A stretch of DNA of 64,000 nt from Nelumbo lutea (GCA_022828595.1 JAKGHH010000002.1:63460383-63524382); one strand, 5' to 3'; shown: positions 11,163 to 23,889, numbered from the stretch's first letter. Notes: generated by a model from the sequence alone, not told the origin. Translations and numbers: made by a program.

Positions 11163-12156
11163 TGATGGATGGTGATTTGGCCCGACCTCATAATAGGGGG
11201 ACACGTGGACATGATTTGACATTAGTGACAACTCGGCATGATAGCCTGGCCGCAACTCGGCGTGATGAGCTCGCAGGAGCCAAGCCTGATGGCTCAGCAC
11301 GGGCAACTACTCACTACAAGGCAGTATTTAGGTTACCCCAAACTCTCTCCCACTAGAGGAGTGACCCGAGGTCCCTCCAAGTGAGGAGCCCCGAGCTCCC
11401 GCTCAGTGAGGAGCCCCAGAGCTCCCCCTTATTAAGGAGCCCTCGAGCTCCCCCTCAGTGAGGAGCCCTCGAGCTCCTCCTCAGTAAGGAGCCTCTGAGC
11501 TCCCCCTCAAGAAGGAAGCAACCCGATCTAAGATCCCTAGGCAAGGGACATCCCGAACTGAAGGCACTTCGGGTAAGCTCGCCAGTAAGCTCCAGCCCAA
11601 GCCTAAGTAGCCAACTCAAAAACTTATTTCGGGCAGGAGCACCTCGATATGTCAGCAGTAGCTCGATACCAGGTAACTCGGTATATCGCCTGAATCGTAC
11701 CTACCAGATCTGGAGATTGCACCCACGTCTCTAGCCAGGCGGCGTCATGCCTGCCAAGCATCATGCCTGCCAAGCTCTAACAAGCGTCCCCTATCTGGAA
11801 GGGCCGTACCCTACAATGGTTACCTGCACCCACTACCTCATGTATGACAATAATGGCTACAGGCTGCAGTCTGCAGCAGAGTATCAGTAGCAGTTACGCC
11901 ATAATTGACAGGGCATCAGTATAAAAGGGTCCCGATCCCCAAGGGACAAAGGTAATTGATTTCACGCTATCTGCACTCTTAGCTCTCCTTGTATTCTCTA
12001 CAATTCTCTCTCAGAGTTCTAACTTGACTATCAGAGTGTTCCCGCCGGGCGAGCTCCCCGAGAATCCTTCACTGTTTTCTCCATCTCAGGTGTTGTCCGT
12101 CGCCAGCTAGGAGCCAGGCCACCGCCAGCTAGGAGTGACTGAATTGCGCTACATCA
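11163..12156 (+). repeat. 5' LTR of Tat-like gypsy element
   Basis: It starts TGATGGATGGTGATTTGG and ends GCGCTACATCA, followed directly by a primer-site-like TTGGCGTCATCTGTGGGAA. It aligns with the LTR at 5478-6444. A 26-bp minisatellite at 11381-11512 (GTGAGGAGCCCNGAGCTCC units) replaces the 32-bp repeat of the other copy. A TATAAAAGGG box at about 11922 would start transcription about 230 bp before the LTR end. Confidence 0.7.
11381..11512. repeat. 26-bp minisatellite inside LTR, about 5 units
   Basis: Five units of roughly 23-29 bp built on AGTGAGGAGCCCTCGAGCTC, with length differences between units. A decayed sixth start lies near 11513. Confidence 0.75.
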
Positions 12157-12157
12157 T

Positions 12158-12176
12158 TTGGCGTCATCTGTGGGAA
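12158..12176 (+). promoter_or_regulatory. Primer binding site (putative)
   Basis: TTGGCGTCATCTGTGGGAA lies one base after the LTR end. It resembles the TGGCGCC.. primer-site region common to Tat/Athila-side gypsy elements, but two bases differ from TGGCGCCG, so the primer tRNA is uncertain. Confidence 0.5.
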
Positions 12177-13019
12177 TGTTTCAAAAAGCCCTCCACCAAA
12201 ACTTTGTCGACTTCAGCTCTCATGGCTTCCTCCAGCAACGCTGGATGCAGTGCAGAAATGAACACCGCCGGGGAGCAACTCTAGGTCCCAGCGGTGTGTT
12301 TTGGACAGTTCACCGTCCCCTTCTCCATAGATGGAGTTTCCATTCTGAATGTGCCTCAAACAATGGCACCCGTGAACGCTCCACTCACTTTCACAGTTGG
12401 AACAACCTTCACTGAACCCTCCCTTGCTCCTCCGGTGACCGCCCAAAACCAGCTTGAAGACCTGGTGCAATGCATGCGAGCTATGCAAGCTCAAATGCAA
12501 TAGGTCCAACAATTCCAACTATATCAGTAGCAAGTGCTGCACCAAGTTTCTCAGCATCACTACTAGCAGCAGATTCCTCTGCTGCCTCAGACCCAACAGC
12601 CGCTTCCTCCTTGACATCCGGCTACGCAACAAATCAGGCCTTGCCGTCAGAATGAACGTCCTTCTCGTCGGGGAGAGACCTCTCAGACCCAGAATCCTCT
12701 CAAGAGTCAAGTCTCATCCCACGGAGAGGAAGGAAAGACAGTTACCCCTACCTCACCGCGCACAGTTAGGTCGGGAGGGTCCCAACCTACCAAACCCGCA
12801 TCACCTCAGCTTTCCGAGTTCATGGCCCCGCTTGTGGAGAACTGGTTTGAGATCTTGGCCGTAGACTCCAAGCAAGATCCCTCTATCCACAGGCATCACC
12901 AGCAATCCATCCCCCTCCCAGCAAAAACTGTGCCCGACAATACTGAGGCCAGCAGCACCATTGCAGAGCCCGCAAAAAAGTAGAGGAGGCGTCGCCGAGC
13001 TCGCTGAACTACAACGCAG

Positions 13020-15875
13020 TGCATGCCCGAACTCAAAGGAAAAGAAGAGGTAAGCTCGAGCGAAGTGAAAGCCACTCTGTTGAGAGGAATCGCGCATAAA
13101 GAATTCAAGTGGCATGTGGTTGTTAATCGGCCCAAGACGGTAACCGAGTTCCTCAAGCTCGCAGACCAGTTTATAGGGACAGAGGAGGAAATCAACCAGA
13201 AGGGTGAGCAAGTCCCTGAAAAAGGAAAAAGGGAAGTCGAGTCCTTGACACAGGGGGACAGCAAGAAGAAAAAAGACCCAGCTCAAGGGGCAAGGCCAGG
13301 TCAACCTTTCTGAACTCCACCAACAGAGAGGACAGACTACACGCCCCTGAACACGAAGCGGGCCGAGATACTTATGGCGATCAAGGACGCCCTGTATGTG
13401 AAGTGTCCACCCCGGATGAGAGGGAACCCTAATGTAAGGAATAAGAACTTGTATTGTAGCTTCTACAAAAATCATGGTCATAATACCGAGAGTTGTAAAA
13501 ACCTCTCTGACGAGATAGAGGAGCTCATCCATCGCGGATATTTAAGAAGTTTTGTACAAAATAATAATAATAAAGCAGTTTGGCAAGAGAAGCAAAGTAG
13601 AGATGCTCCCGAACCCAGCAGCAGGCAAGCAGAGCAACCGCAGAGGCAGCCCCCGGAAGAGAGACCTATTTGGGGGACTATTCATGTGATCGTCAGAGGA
13701 TCGATCGCCGTGGGCTGCACCTCGGTTACAGCTCGGACATCAGCCCTCGAGGTCGAAAGGGAAGACCAGAACCCCTCGAAGCGGCCAAGGATGGAAGACC
13801 CGATCTTCTTCACGGAGGACGACGCACGCAGGGTCCACTACCCCCACGATGATGCGGTCGTCGTGAAGATAAGGATTAACGACTTCGAAGCTAAGCGTGT
13901 CCTCATCGACTCCGGCAGTTCGGCGGACATTATTTTCAAGGTGGCATTCGACAAGCTTCAATTCCAAGAAAGCGACCTCAAGCCCGCAAGTACTCCCTTG
14001 GTGGGCTTCAGCAGAGAGGAAGTCAGGCCCTTGGGGGGAATCACTGTACCTATGGAGGTCGGCACCTAGCCTAGCATAGTGAGGCTCAACCACGACTTCT
14101 TGGTGGTCGCGACTTCCCTCCAATACAATGCCATAATAGGTCGGCCCATCATCCATGCCCTACGTGCGGTGGTCTCCACCTACTATCTTGCGATGAAGTT
14201 CCCTATGGACTTCGGAGTTGGGGTGGCGCGAGGCGATCAACTTGAGTCTCGCAAGTGCTATGTTGTCGCCCTCAAAGGAAAAGCCAAGGTGGCAGATGAC
14301 CTCGAGCTGGAGAGACCTACGGAGCAGTGTGAGGAGCAAGCTGCACCCACAGAAGAGACTGTCTTCGTCCCAACTTCAACTGAGGACCCAACTCGGACTC
14401 TCCAGATCGGCGCTTCAATCGAGGAGCCTCTGTGATCCCAACTGGTAAGTTTTTTACTTGAAAATTTAGATGTTTTTGTATGGTTCGCGGCAGAGATGCC
14501 TGGCATAGACCCTAGCATCATAACTCAGAAGCTGAATACTGATCCTGTAGTTAGGCCCGTTAGACAAAAGAAACGCAATTTATCCACAGAGCGTTGGAGA
14601 GTAGTTGACGAGGAGGTCGGGAATCTCCCCGTAGTCGACTTTATTAGAGAGGTTCATTACCCAAGCTGGGTAGCCAACCCTGTCCTGGTAAAGAAGGCCA
14701 ACGGTAAATAGCGCATGTGCGTTGATTATACCGACCAGAATTGAGCTTGTCCGAAGGATTGCTTCCCACTCCCCAAGATTGACCGCCTAGTGGGCGCGAC
14801 CTCAGGGCACGAGTTGCTGAGTTTCTTGGACGCCTACCCGGGCTATAACCAGGTAAGAATGAACCATACCGATGAAGGAAAACGGCCTTTATAACCAAAC
14901 TAGGCCTGTACTGTTACAAAGTCATGCCCTTTGGACTAAAAAAATGTTGGGGCCACCTTTCAAAGACTTGTAAATAAATTATTTTAGCCATTAATTGGCA
15001 AAAAAGTAAAATGTTATGTAGATGACATGGTCGTCAAGACTCAATTTTCAAATGATTTAATACAAGACTTGCATTCTATTTTTGAAATTTTGCGTAAATT
15101 TAATATGAAGTTAAACCCGAACAAGTGTGTTTTCGGTGTCACTTCGGGTAAATTCCTAGGGTACATCGTTAACCGGAGTGGCATTGAGGCCAACCCAGAT
15201 AAAATTAAGGCCATCCTAGATATGAGACCACCATGGAAATTGGAGGTTCAGAGGTTGAATGGCCGCATAGCCGCTCTAAGCCGCTTTATGTCCAAATCAG
15301 CAATCGTTGTTTGCCTTTCTTTAAGGAGATTAAAAGCAAAGGCTTTGAATGGACCGAAGAATGCCAGCTCATGTTCGACGAGCTCAAAAAGTACCTCGCC
15401 AGTATCTCGGTCTTAACCCGACCCGAGGAGGGTGATGCTTTGGAGCTGTACCTCTTTGCAAGTGACGATGTGGTCAGCTCGGTACTGATAAGAGAAGTAG
15501 ATCGGGTCCAACGACCCATCTACTATGTTAGCAAAGTGTTGCAGGGTGTAGAGATGAGGTATCCAGAGATCGAAAAGTTGGCATATGCGCTAGTCATTGC
15601 AGCTTGGAAGCTCTATCCATACTTCCAAGCTCATACTGTCGTCGTCTTCACCAACAAGCCTCTGAGGCAAGTCTTGTTCAAGCCCGAGATCTCTGGTAGG
15701 TTGATGAAGTGGGCCATCGGGCTCACCGAATACGACCTCCAGTACAAGCCACGAACTGCTATCAAGGCCCAATCCTTAATTGACTTTATCGCGGAATGCA
15801 ATTTCAACACCGAAGTCCCCAAGCCGGTCGAAAAATCAAGCCTAACCGTTACAAGCCTGACTTTTTTTTGCCATC
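13020..15875 (+). pseudogene. Decayed gag-pol of Tat-like element
   Basis: Reading frames broken by stops and shifts. Visible parts in order: gag C-terminal region (13023-13313); zinc knuckle YCSFYKNHGHNTESC (from about 13455); protease with LIDSGSSADII (about 13900); RT N-terminal part (about 14500-14710), ended by a TAG within the conserved KANGK..R stretch, with further stops to 15000; the YVDDM polymerase motif (about 15013); the downstream RT helix region (15027-15330); and RNase H (about 15440-15800), reached by a frame change near 15290. Upstream (12180-13020) weak frames probably hold the gag N-terminus. Non-functional. Confidence 0.8.
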
Positions 15876-16306
15876 GCACGGGTCCCAGGCTAATTTTTTA
15901 TGAAATGCAAACACGTTAATGTTTTGATCAAAACTTCAGTTGATGTGATGTTTTTTCTTCACTGGTCACTTCAAATTTGGAGCTACACAGGATGCAGCAA
16001 GTGTGAAATCAAGCTGGCCAATGAGATTGGTCGTAACTCCCACATCAGTTCCACTGGATTTTGGCTTTTTTACAACATGCAAACCTAGCTAGATGAGATA
16101 TATATATAATTGAACTCAAATTTTTATTATGCCAATAAAAGGTCCAAAAGCATATATTACTAAATATATTATCCAAATAAGCGATACATAAAAAAGAAAA
16201 GAAAAAATATGCATATACCAATAAAAAGAATAGGGATTGCAGATGAAGATATTATTGATTATTTCAACTAGACATCTGTGAAACGCCATTCTTTTCATTT
16301 TCAGTT

Positions 16307-17836
16307 TCATTTGAAAACGTATTTTACAAGACCAGGAAAGTGAATATTCATGAAGTAGTTCTCCCAATTGATGCACTTGGGGTCGAACTGAAACATACTC
16401 GCGTCAACATAGTTCACCAGGGCTGCTTTACGTAACATTTCAGTATTCAAGTCATCAAAGCTACATGTCAAAATTAAGCTTAAAATCAGTTAAACATCTA
16501 CAGACTTTTGTTAATAAATCAACTATTGTTCTACTTATCAAGAATAAGTTGGCTTCACTCACAAGCACCAGAAAAAAGATATAAAGATACATACACTCCT
16601 TTAAAGTATAAGTATGGTTCGTAAAGCTCCACCAAACGCATTACAAAGTTGATCTTTCGTTTGAGATCTCCATATATGCCTTTGAAATATTGACAAAATG
16701 CCATATTCAACAGTTGCAAGACCTAAAAAAGTAGTCAGAAGATCAACAAAATTAGAAGAGCTAGTACTTATGGATTCCCCTTAAATTTGGAATGCCCTTA
16801 AATTTGAAGTTAGGGTGATAAAAATTCAATTACATGAGTTGCAAGACCCATCATCATGCTCTAAGTTGTGTTTCAAAGACTTCCAAATTTAATGCTTCAT
16901 TAGGTAATTAACCCATTTAGCAAGCTTATTGCTCATAAAAAAGGTTTGTGAAGACAATGGGAGAAAAGGAAACTAAGAAAGTCACTTATTTTTAGATTTT
17001 ATATAAACAAGTGAAGTAATTTAATAAAAGAACATTAGAAACAAGTTCACTAATAAATTCCACTAACAAGAACTTTTCATCTTTTCTGAAAATCCTTGTT
17101 TTGTTACTATCAAGAAAAAGGTTTCCATTTTATGGACCCCTCCCCATAAATCAAAGAAAAAGAAAAGAAAGAAAACACATTTATAGACTGTACTAGGGGC
17201 TGCATTATCAATAATAACACCCCATGTCAGCCATAAAAGTGTACGTGGCTGTCGCCGGAGTTATTACAGCCATCACGTTCAGCTAATCCAGTCAACCTGC
17301 ACCAATATGGTGTGTAAAACTAACCTTTAAAGGGATCAAGTAACGTATAGCCATGTATCTGCGGAAGTCATCCATATTGTTAAACATTTCGATCCTCCCA
17401 ACCTTGACAGGCTTCTCATATGAATCCATGCATGGATTCACAGAGAAGTAACGGTAAGCAGTCTCTCGAAGCATGGCGAATTGGGCGGGATGTCTCACGG
17501 AAGACCCCACATGGTAGATGAACTCAGATGAGTGATTGAGATGAGCTACCATGGCCACAATAATGGAATTCACCACCATATCTCCAGGAATCTGTCATTG
17601 CTTCCAACTTTAATATCAAAAGTATTTCTTACTGTATGTACATGGTTGAATGATGTATAGAGATGATGAGTTAACTCACCACATCCATGATCAACTTAGG
17701 ATCACCAGGAAAACCAGTTAGCCTCCCCTTGCCATAACCCAGTATCAGACTATCAATGGTTCTGTAATTGATCAAAATGATGAAAAGGAAATGTGATGAG
17801 AAACCAGTTTGCTTTAGCAGTGAAAGTAAATAATTT

Positions 17837-17872
<36 letters not shown>

Positions 17873-20800
17873 ACTTATGCAATTACCTGACCCCTTCAAT
17901 CCAACCTGAAAATGGTTCATTGTAAGTGCTTGTTATGATGGTTGGGCGTATAATAACAAGGGGAATGTTTTCTCTGTAGTGCCCAAGAAGCATCTCTCCC
18001 ATTGCCTTTGTGAAGGCATAGGTATTTGGCCAGCCATATAATCTTGCCCTAATTTGATAATAAAAAGTAAAGATGAACATCAACAAAACCCATATGCACT
18101 TTATACATGCTAAACATAACATGCACTGCCTTACAAGTATTAATAAGTTTACAAAAGCAAAATAACAGAGAATAATCAGACAACAAAATTCAACTAACCT
18201 ATCCATTTAAATCTAGAGCACTTGTTATAAAAGGAAAACTGAAAAAAAATGGGTAGAAGTAATAAGAAATGATTTAAGCATTCATAATTTAATGATAGAT
18301 ACAACACTGAACAGAATGGAATATGATGAAAGGGGCTTCATCTAACCAACCCAAGGCTGGGATGATGATGATGATGAATTCAGCAATCGATGATACCAAG
18401 GCCATATTTGGTTTCAAGGAAAAGGTAGGGAACAGGAAAATCTATACAAGATAGGAAAAGGTAGGGAAAAGAAAAGAAAATGTAGAGAAATCTATACAAG
18501 GTTTTTCCTTCAAAACAAACATAGCCTAAGCAGAAACAAAAATTTCAGAACATTATAAGATGTAATTAAGTAGCTGACTTAATATAGTTGAGATAAGACT
18601 TAGACGACGATGATGATTATAAAAGATAAAAACTAGAAAAAGGTTTTCTGACTGTCATAATCGTTTCAATTTTGCACTAAATATAAACAGCATTTACTAA
18701 GCATAAATTCTTTTATGTAAAGATGAATTGTTTAAAAGAGAAAATGTAAAAATTAATAAAATTAAGTTGTGGGGCCTCCTTGCACATGGAATACTTCATC
18801 AGATGAGTTAGACAATGCCTTAATATTTGAACCCAACTGTGTTAGATTTGAGAGCTATTGCATCAGAGTGAATGTGGCAACCACATCCATAAAGGTGGGC
18901 TAGAATGAATTTTGTTACGGGTATAATGGAGTGGGTTGGGCCAATTTTGGCCCAATATTGAAACCTAGACTTAGGTCCAAGCCTCGCCCAATTTAAGGTC
19001 AAAGTTCGTGTTGACGAACCTAAACCAATTCAAACTAAACCCAAAATAACTTGGGTTAAGTTTAGGCCGGCGTATAGTCTGGGCGGGTCAAGGCAGGTTT
19101 GTTCTCAAGGTTTTCTTGCTGTTTCGTTAGGGGATGTTTGCCAATATCTATGATTCTGTTTCTTAAAAGAAAAACAATTTTCACATCAGCAAGATTATAT
19201 TATTCTTAGCTTCCTTTTGGGAGTTTTAAATCACAATATCTATGATTTTGTTTCTTAATATGAATTGTTTTTCTTGTTGGGAGTTTTAAATCAAAACCAT
19301 CTGGTTTAAAAAAACACAGAAAATATGTTTTTACTTTTTAGATGCATATATATATATATATAGATAGATATATATTTCTCGTTTGAAAAACTGAAATCAG
19401 ACATATGTTGGTTATTCAATATCGGGTTCCATAAATCATAATATGTGTATATCGGTTTCCATAAAGACATTCATGTTTTATAACACCGAGTAAAATAAAA
19501 AAAAATAAAAAAATAAAAGACAAGGCTAAAATCACGTAGTAGCTAAGGTTGATTTTTAGAGTAAAAGAATTTACGCAGGCCTCACTTTCTATGCTTTGGA
19601 ACTTTGAACCCACGTCTCCTCAAAGAGAAATAAATGCCAACTGACATCATTGGCCCTTGTTTAATTTTCTTTTTTCAGGAGCCGTTCTGGGTTTGATTCC
19701 TAGGTCAAATGGACCGGACAGGAACTGTCTACTGGGTTTGATTTGTTAAAAACTTTCTCCCAAGTTTTTGTTACTCTCTTATTTTCTCTCAAACCAAATA
19801 GTAATACAGTCTAATTGCTTTCGTTCAAACAATTTAAGTAGGAAATATTGGAGGTGTGCTACACTGGGGTGCCACCTAAGCTGCCTTGAGTCTGAATAGC
19901 CATCAAACCAACTATAACTCTAATAAACAATACTAACCATCAGATTGGTGACAAACTAATTAAATAATAATTATACAAAAGAAATTACAAAGTCAGACTA
20001 TGTATTCAATTGGGAGGGCTAAACTGCAGCGGCTTCTTACCTTCTGAGATAAACCTCACATGTATGGATGGCAATTTTTCTCATTCCTAATGGGGACCTG
20101 ACTTCCCTAATCCGATGGGGGTTGGGTTAGGGATGGGGATTGAGATCCCCGCCCCGCCCTGCCCCGCCCCGCCCTGACCCTGATTATGTGTGTGTGTATA
20201 TATATATATAGATATATATCAAAATATATTTAAAAATTTATTTCTGATTTAAATTTTTATTTATTTTAAATAAATTTATTTTTGAAATACATACTGTTAT
20301 CTAAACAAATTCAGGAATAGGGTCCACTCAGGGAACTCATCCCAGTCAGGGATCAAGGATGGAGGGAAAATTTTATCTCTAGTGGGAATTGGAGACAGGG
20401 ACAAGGAATATGATCCCTACCGTGAACCTTCCCAGTTGCCATTCCTACTCACATGGATAGCCTATAAACATTTGTGAAAAATTGGGGAAGTCCAAATTAG
20501 TTGTCCATCAAGTGCAGGTATGAAACCTTAAAAATTGATACATATTATTCAACATTCAGTTGAACTTAAAAATCAATGTTTAAAAAACTGACATATACGT
20601 TGAATCGCTTTGCCTCGTGGATCACAGGTCACTGGTTCAACTGTCTGAATCAAATACGTCAGGCCATGTCATACCACATCATCATCTATGTACTCAAGGT
20701 ATATGTCAGTTTTTAAAACATTGATTTTTAAGTATCACTGTATATCATAAAATATATATCAATTTTTAAGGACCCATACCTGCACTTGAAATGAATGATG

Positions 20801-23474
20801 GACAGCTAATTTGGACTATTTGTATAAATACATATTTTATCTATAAATAATGTATAATTATTATTTTTAGATATGTTATATGTATTATTTTATATTTAAT
20901 TTATGTTTTTAATTCAGTTTTTAAGTTTTTATTTATAAATAATATTAAAAAATGTAATTTAAAGCCAAGAAAGAGTTTTTTCACAAAAATAGCTGGACAA
21001 TGTGCCTAGGGCATCTTAGGACACATAGATCTCAAAAAATTACCCAAAATCAAGAAAAATATCATTCCAATGGGAATACAAAATTATGACTTTGGAAAGT
21101 TTGGATGTATTCCAATGGGAATACAAAATTTTTGACCGATTGATGGGTTTACAACACATGAATCCAATGTTCCAACTTATGGTATTTGTGTTCGTTATTA
21201 ATAGCTATTCAAATAGTTGACTGAAAAACGCCCTTAATAGATGGTGGTTTCTGGGTCAATGGATAGCTAATGAAGATCACGGGGCAAGCTGATTACGCTG
21301 ATAATGATAGAGCTTTTTCTAGGGTCTGTTTCCTCCCATTAAAAAAAAAAAAAAAGGAGAGAGTGATAAAGTTTTGGGGACGTTCATATGCAAGATGGCA
21401 AACGCACCCCAGTGAATGAGGAAGGTGTAGAAAACAGTCCGTATGCATCTAATGCTCAGAGCAGGCAGCAGGCCATCAGTGACAACTGACAATTCAGGGA
21501 GGGGAAATTAGTTTTGCCCTGGTTTCTCTTGTACTTTTTTTCCCAATCTTCTTTGATGATCTTATAGTTGATTCCTCTGTCCTCGAATTAAATGAAATTT
21601 TAAATACTACTATAAAATTATTAATTTTTATTTCAAATTTTATATTACATACTTACCATATTAATAGTTATTAATTCTTACATACGTACCATCACAATGG
21701 GGCCCTATTTCATCCAGGCTCCAATTTATTCAAATTAAAGACTTGACTTTGAGATCAGAAATACAAATTCGACTACTTTTGATTATAGGTTTCTTAGCAA
21801 CTGACATATTGAGTTGAGATCTCCCTCCATTGGAGAAAGAAAGTGATATGGTAGGAGAGAGATAAAATTCTTGTAACTTGTAAAAAGATGAAAGAATTGA
21901 CAGAATGGCATTTTTATAATTTAAAAGAAAATAAAAAAGCAAAAAAGAAAAAATTGATAGGAGAGAGCGTTAGATTTCATTTCCCTCATTTTTAATATAC
22001 ACATTTTAGTTTAATATATTTATATAAATATAAATGTCCTATTAATTTCTTTGGTATGCTGCCACTAGATTTACTTGTCTTACTATCCAACACTCTTAAA
22101 GTCATTAAAGTCACAAACTCTGATAGGTTGTGAGGCCTCCCACGTGTCTTTACTTGTCTTACTGTACAACACTCTTAAAGTCATTACTGGACCTTTTTTA
22201 GGTATAAAGAGTCAGTGAATTTTTTGGGATTTCAGATTTCAATGTAATAGGGATCTCTTCACTCTTCACTTCTTCAAGGTCACTTCAACCAAACAGCCAC
22301 ACTGTTTGTGTTTGGTTGCATTACCAAAACTCTCAGTAGTAATTCATTAGAAACATCTAATTGAAATATTGAATCACAACTTTCCTATACTGATATAATC
22401 TATTAATTAACAGCATTGAAACATCTATAAAACTAGAAAAGGGACATCTCATCCTCGATTGTATAGTACAGTAAATGCTTGGGGCCTTGGGTCCAACTTT
22501 CCAACTTCCATTGGGTGATGCAGGTCTAAAAGCTAGAGAACAACCCCCTAATCTTAGCATAGAGACAGGCCATGGTTGGAAATAATTCTTACCTTTTTAA
22601 TCCAAGTTCTTTCATGGCAATTCTCTCTTCTTTTATTGTGATCTTTTCAGCCTGAAGTTCTTTCAATCTTTCCTCCGCAACCTTCAGCTCTTGTTGGATG
22701 TCTAGCCCCAAAGTCCCATTGAGCGTTTCGCCCATTTGATATGGTTTCTCCAGTATCAGTCCTTCCTGTTGTCCACCCACATATGCTGAAATAACCATGC
22801 ATGTCACATGTTAATCCATCAACAACCCAAGAAACTCGGTTAATTAATTTCTAGTAGAGAGAGAGAGAGAGGGAGTAGAAAGATTGGCTATTATCCCATA
22901 CACCAAGCTAAGGATAAAGCAAATCTGTGAACTCACCAGTTGATACATGAACAAATATCTGCAACTTAGAACATTTCTTTGCAAATTCCAAAACATGCTT
23001 TGCTCCCATGGTGTTGATATGCAATGAATCGTCATATCTGCACACAAAGAAAGAATCTCATTCTTCAAATTATCCAGGGTTCAGTTTGGAAAGAGTACAA
23101 ATAAAAATGTGTACAGTGCAAATGCATACAAAATGATACAAATTGTTTTATTTCCATGGTTACCTTTCATCAAAGTTGACTGTTGCAGCAATGTTAACAA
23201 CAATATCAACTTCTCTCCACATCTTATCCCTCAAATCAGTTTCTTCTACTCCCAAGCTCTTACAAGTGATATCGCCTGGCACTGGAATCACCTTCTCAGA
23301 CATGAAAGAATCAAAACCAGAACCAAGTTTCTGTCTTAGGACCCTAAACACCTCTTTTCCTAACACCTATGAGATTAACAAAAAAAATATTGTTAGCAGA
23401 TGAAGCAGACTAAAGCAGAGCAAATCTCCTTTCAGTTTTATCTCTACCATTTTACGCATGACAAATAAGGAAAC

Positions 23475-23508
<34 letters not shown>

Positions 23509-23823
23509 AATTTCTGTCTACCTCATTATGCAGCCTTTGAATGGCTGACTTGGTATGGGGAGCTCTTAGAAGAAGATACAGCTTCTTTACATTAGGCTGA
23601 ACTCTAAGCACTTTCTCCACAAAAACTGCATCCCATAAAGCAGAGCTAGTGCTGTTAAACTAACAGATGGCCAGTGAGAAATATTAACATAAAAAAACCA
23701 TTTTATGACAGAAATGAAAGAGAGTGAAGGAGATTATCGAGTACTCTTTGCTACAAATCCAGTAGCACCAGTGACAAGGATAGTCTTGTTCTCAAGAGAC
23801 TCCAGAATACCAACCAACTCCAT
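16307..23823 (-). CDS. Alcohol-forming fatty acyl-CoA reductase (10 exons)
   Basis: Reduces long-chain fatty acyl-CoA to primary alcohol with NADPH, feeding cuticular wax, suberin or pollen-wall lipids (CER4/FAR3 family). Hand-derived exons: 23823-23745, 23625-23522, 23366-23164, 23037-22937, 22785-22593, 18048-17887, 17761-17680, 17591-17325, 16722-16595, 16460-16307. All introns are GT-AG and phases join into 490 residues, the usual family length. Seen: Rossmann NADPH motif TGATGFVAK (about residues 18-26), [21 protein letters not shown], the catalytic YxxxK in [20 protein letters not shown], and the C-terminal FAR_C domain ending KYVFK. There is no transmembrane segment at the N-terminus. 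Intron 5 (22592-18049) is unusually long and full of MITEs. No stop or frameshift was found. Which FAR paralogue this is, and its chain-length preference, cannot be read from the sequence. Confidence 0.93.
17839..17869. repeat. (GA)n microsatellite in reductase intron 6
   Basis: About 15 GA units, 18 bp beyond the end of exon 6. The pseudogene copy has a shorter GA run at the matching place (about 7996-8007). Confidence 0.9.
18400..18526. mobile_element. Tourist-like MITE in reductase intron 5
   Basis: A 127-bp element with ends GGCCATATTTGGTTTCAAGGA and TCCTTCAAAACAAACATAGCC, the same family as 41162-41291. Flanks are CAA and TAA, a 3-bp target duplication with one change. Inner sequence GGAAAAGGTAGGGAA is partly repeated. 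It is absent from the matching part of the duplicated intron near 9 kb. Confidence 0.7.
20063..20447. mobile_element. hAT-type MITE in reductase intron 5
   Basis: Ends TATGGATGGCAATTTTTC and AGTTGCCATTCCTA, flanked by a perfect 8-bp direct repeat CTCACATG (20055-20062 and 20448-20455). The interior is rich in GGGGATGGGGAT/CCCCGCCC. Relatives lie at 43798-44226 and, as a fragment, at about 24952-25070. Confidence 0.8.
20489..20817. mobile_element. Fold-back element with long inverted arms
   Basis: About 329 bp with arms of about 115 bp: AGTCCAAATTAGTTGTCC at the left pairs with GGACAGCTAATTTGGACT at the right. Inward, CAAGTGCAGGTATG, CTTAAAAATTGAT and ACTGACATATAC all have partners. The right arm contains an extra ATCATTCATTT. 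The central loop is about 90 bp. The transcript of this intron could form a long hairpin here. Confidence 0.8.
23479..23506. repeat. (GA)n microsatellite in reductase intron 2
   Basis: About 14 GA units, 15 bp downstream of the end of exon 2. Confidence 0.9.
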
Positions 23824-23889
23824 TTGGAAAAGAGAAAAGAGCTACAAGATCAATCTGATGGCTGGACAACCTTCTTCTAATTCTGCGTG

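Larger units (their letters stand above)
11163..15900 (+). mobile_element. Tat-like Ty3/gypsy element, truncated at 3' end
   Basis: Order: LTR, primer site, gag region, zinc knuckle, aspartic protease, reverse transcriptase, RNase H. The element stops within or just after RNase H (about 15850-15900). No integrase or 3' LTR follows; within 450 bp begins the 3' end of the host reductase gene. The lost part was removed by deletion or never inserted. The zinc-knuckle context (YCxFxxxHGHxTExC) and YVDDM are typical of the Tat side of Ty3/gypsy. Confidence 0.8.

Noticed and set aside
12801..13532. 243-codon open frame on the minus strand
   Set aside because: It lies antisense to the gag region of the Tat-like element, which has recognisable sense-strand domains; no domain on the minus strand.
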